Source: Syntrophorhabdaceae bacterium PtaU1.Bin034
Lineage (GTDB): Bacteria; Desulfobacterota_G; Syntrophorhabdia; Syntrophorhabdales; WCHB1-27
Length of the DNA stretch: 6,024 nt
Direction of reading: 5' to 3'
Assembly (NCBI GenBank): GCA_002067405.1
Contig: MVRP01000228.1
Span: 1-6,024 of the forward strand
Part shown: piece after piece, positions 5,973-6,024 of the stretch
How positions within the stretch are numbered: position 1 is the first letter of the stretch
Layout: each line of letters begins with the position of its first letter
The notes under the pieces: model-generated
The model's input: the letters and a program-made list of their open reading frames with translations, nothing else
Told to the model about the DNA's origin: nothing
Databases searched by the model: none
Program-made: the position numbers and the translations under genes

Positions 5973-6024
5973 TGGCGGTGCAGGGAATTGAACCCCGGAC
6001 ACTGCGGATATGAGCCGCATGCTC
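5973..6024 (-). tRNA. tRNA-Met (anticodon CAU), 3' part, truncated by the window edge
   Basis: The minus strand shows the last 52 bases of a tRNA. The D-stem 3' strand is GAGC. The anticodon stem is TGCGG/CCGCA around loop CTCATAT, giving anticodon CAU. A 5-base variable loop (GTGTC) follows, then T stem CGGGG/CCCTG (one G-U pair) around TTCAATT, the acceptor 3' strand CACCGCC and discriminator A at 5973. CCA is not encoded. The matching 5' acceptor strand (expected GGCGGTG) lies outside the window. The anticodon stem lacks the three consecutive G-C pairs of initiator tRNA, so this is elongator tRNA-Met or, less likely, the tRNA-Ile2 whose C34 is modified to lysidine. The tRNA ends 36 bases before the GTG of the TPR gene on the same strand and may share its transcript. 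Confidence 0.9.

Noticed and set aside
5937..6020. N-terminal extension of the TPR gene from an ATG at 6020
   Set aside because: It lies mostly inside the tRNA; the signal peptide begins at residue 29 of that frame, so GTG 5936 is the plausible start.

Overview
This window looks like chromosomal DNA from an anaerobic, Gram-negative-type bacterium. The support is indirect: a lipoprotein-type patatin hydrolase, a Sec-exported TPR protein, a short archaeal-type thymidylate synthase, and a trace of the radical-SAM thiamin enzyme ThiC. A Desulfobacterota (deltaproteobacterial) relative is my best guess, but it rests on gene character and not on a marker phylogeny. There is no transposase, phage gene or CRISPR array; nearly all of the window is tightly packed housekeeping or conserved genes.

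Layout. Positions 1-189 hold no intact gene. They carry a small inverted repeat, one copy of a structured dispersed repeat (71-121), and a short reading frame whose end matches the C-terminal iron-sulphur tail of ThiC (cysteines at 130-153). That frame stops directly against the start of xseA (190-1407, +, exonuclease VII large subunit); no xseB follows. Convergent to xseA is a two-gene minus-strand unit transcribed from a good sigma-70-like promoter (2978-3007): an MBL-fold hydrolase of the glyoxalase II/YcbL type (2314-2949), then a patatin-like lipoprotein esterase (1419-2330), overlapping by 17 bases. The divergent space 2950-3204 also carries the second copy of the dispersed repeat (3120-3185), immediately upstream of the ribosome binding site and start of the short thymidylate synthase gene (3205-3909, +).

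A second minus-strand unit fills 3919-6024: a tRNA with anticodon CAU at the window edge (partial), then an exported TPR protein, an unrecognised 295-residue protein, and a small integral-membrane kinase of the CTP-dependent diacylglycerol/polyprenol kinase family. The three protein genes abut or overlap (TGA directly followed by ATG; then TGATG), so they are probably translated together and may share a cell-envelope role. That role is inference.

The points most worth a second look are the near-identical structured repeat upstream of both plus-strand genes, the apparently broken thiC end carrying one of those copies, the short thymidylate synthase lacking some classical substrate-binding elements, and the unknown protein in the tRNA-linked operon.
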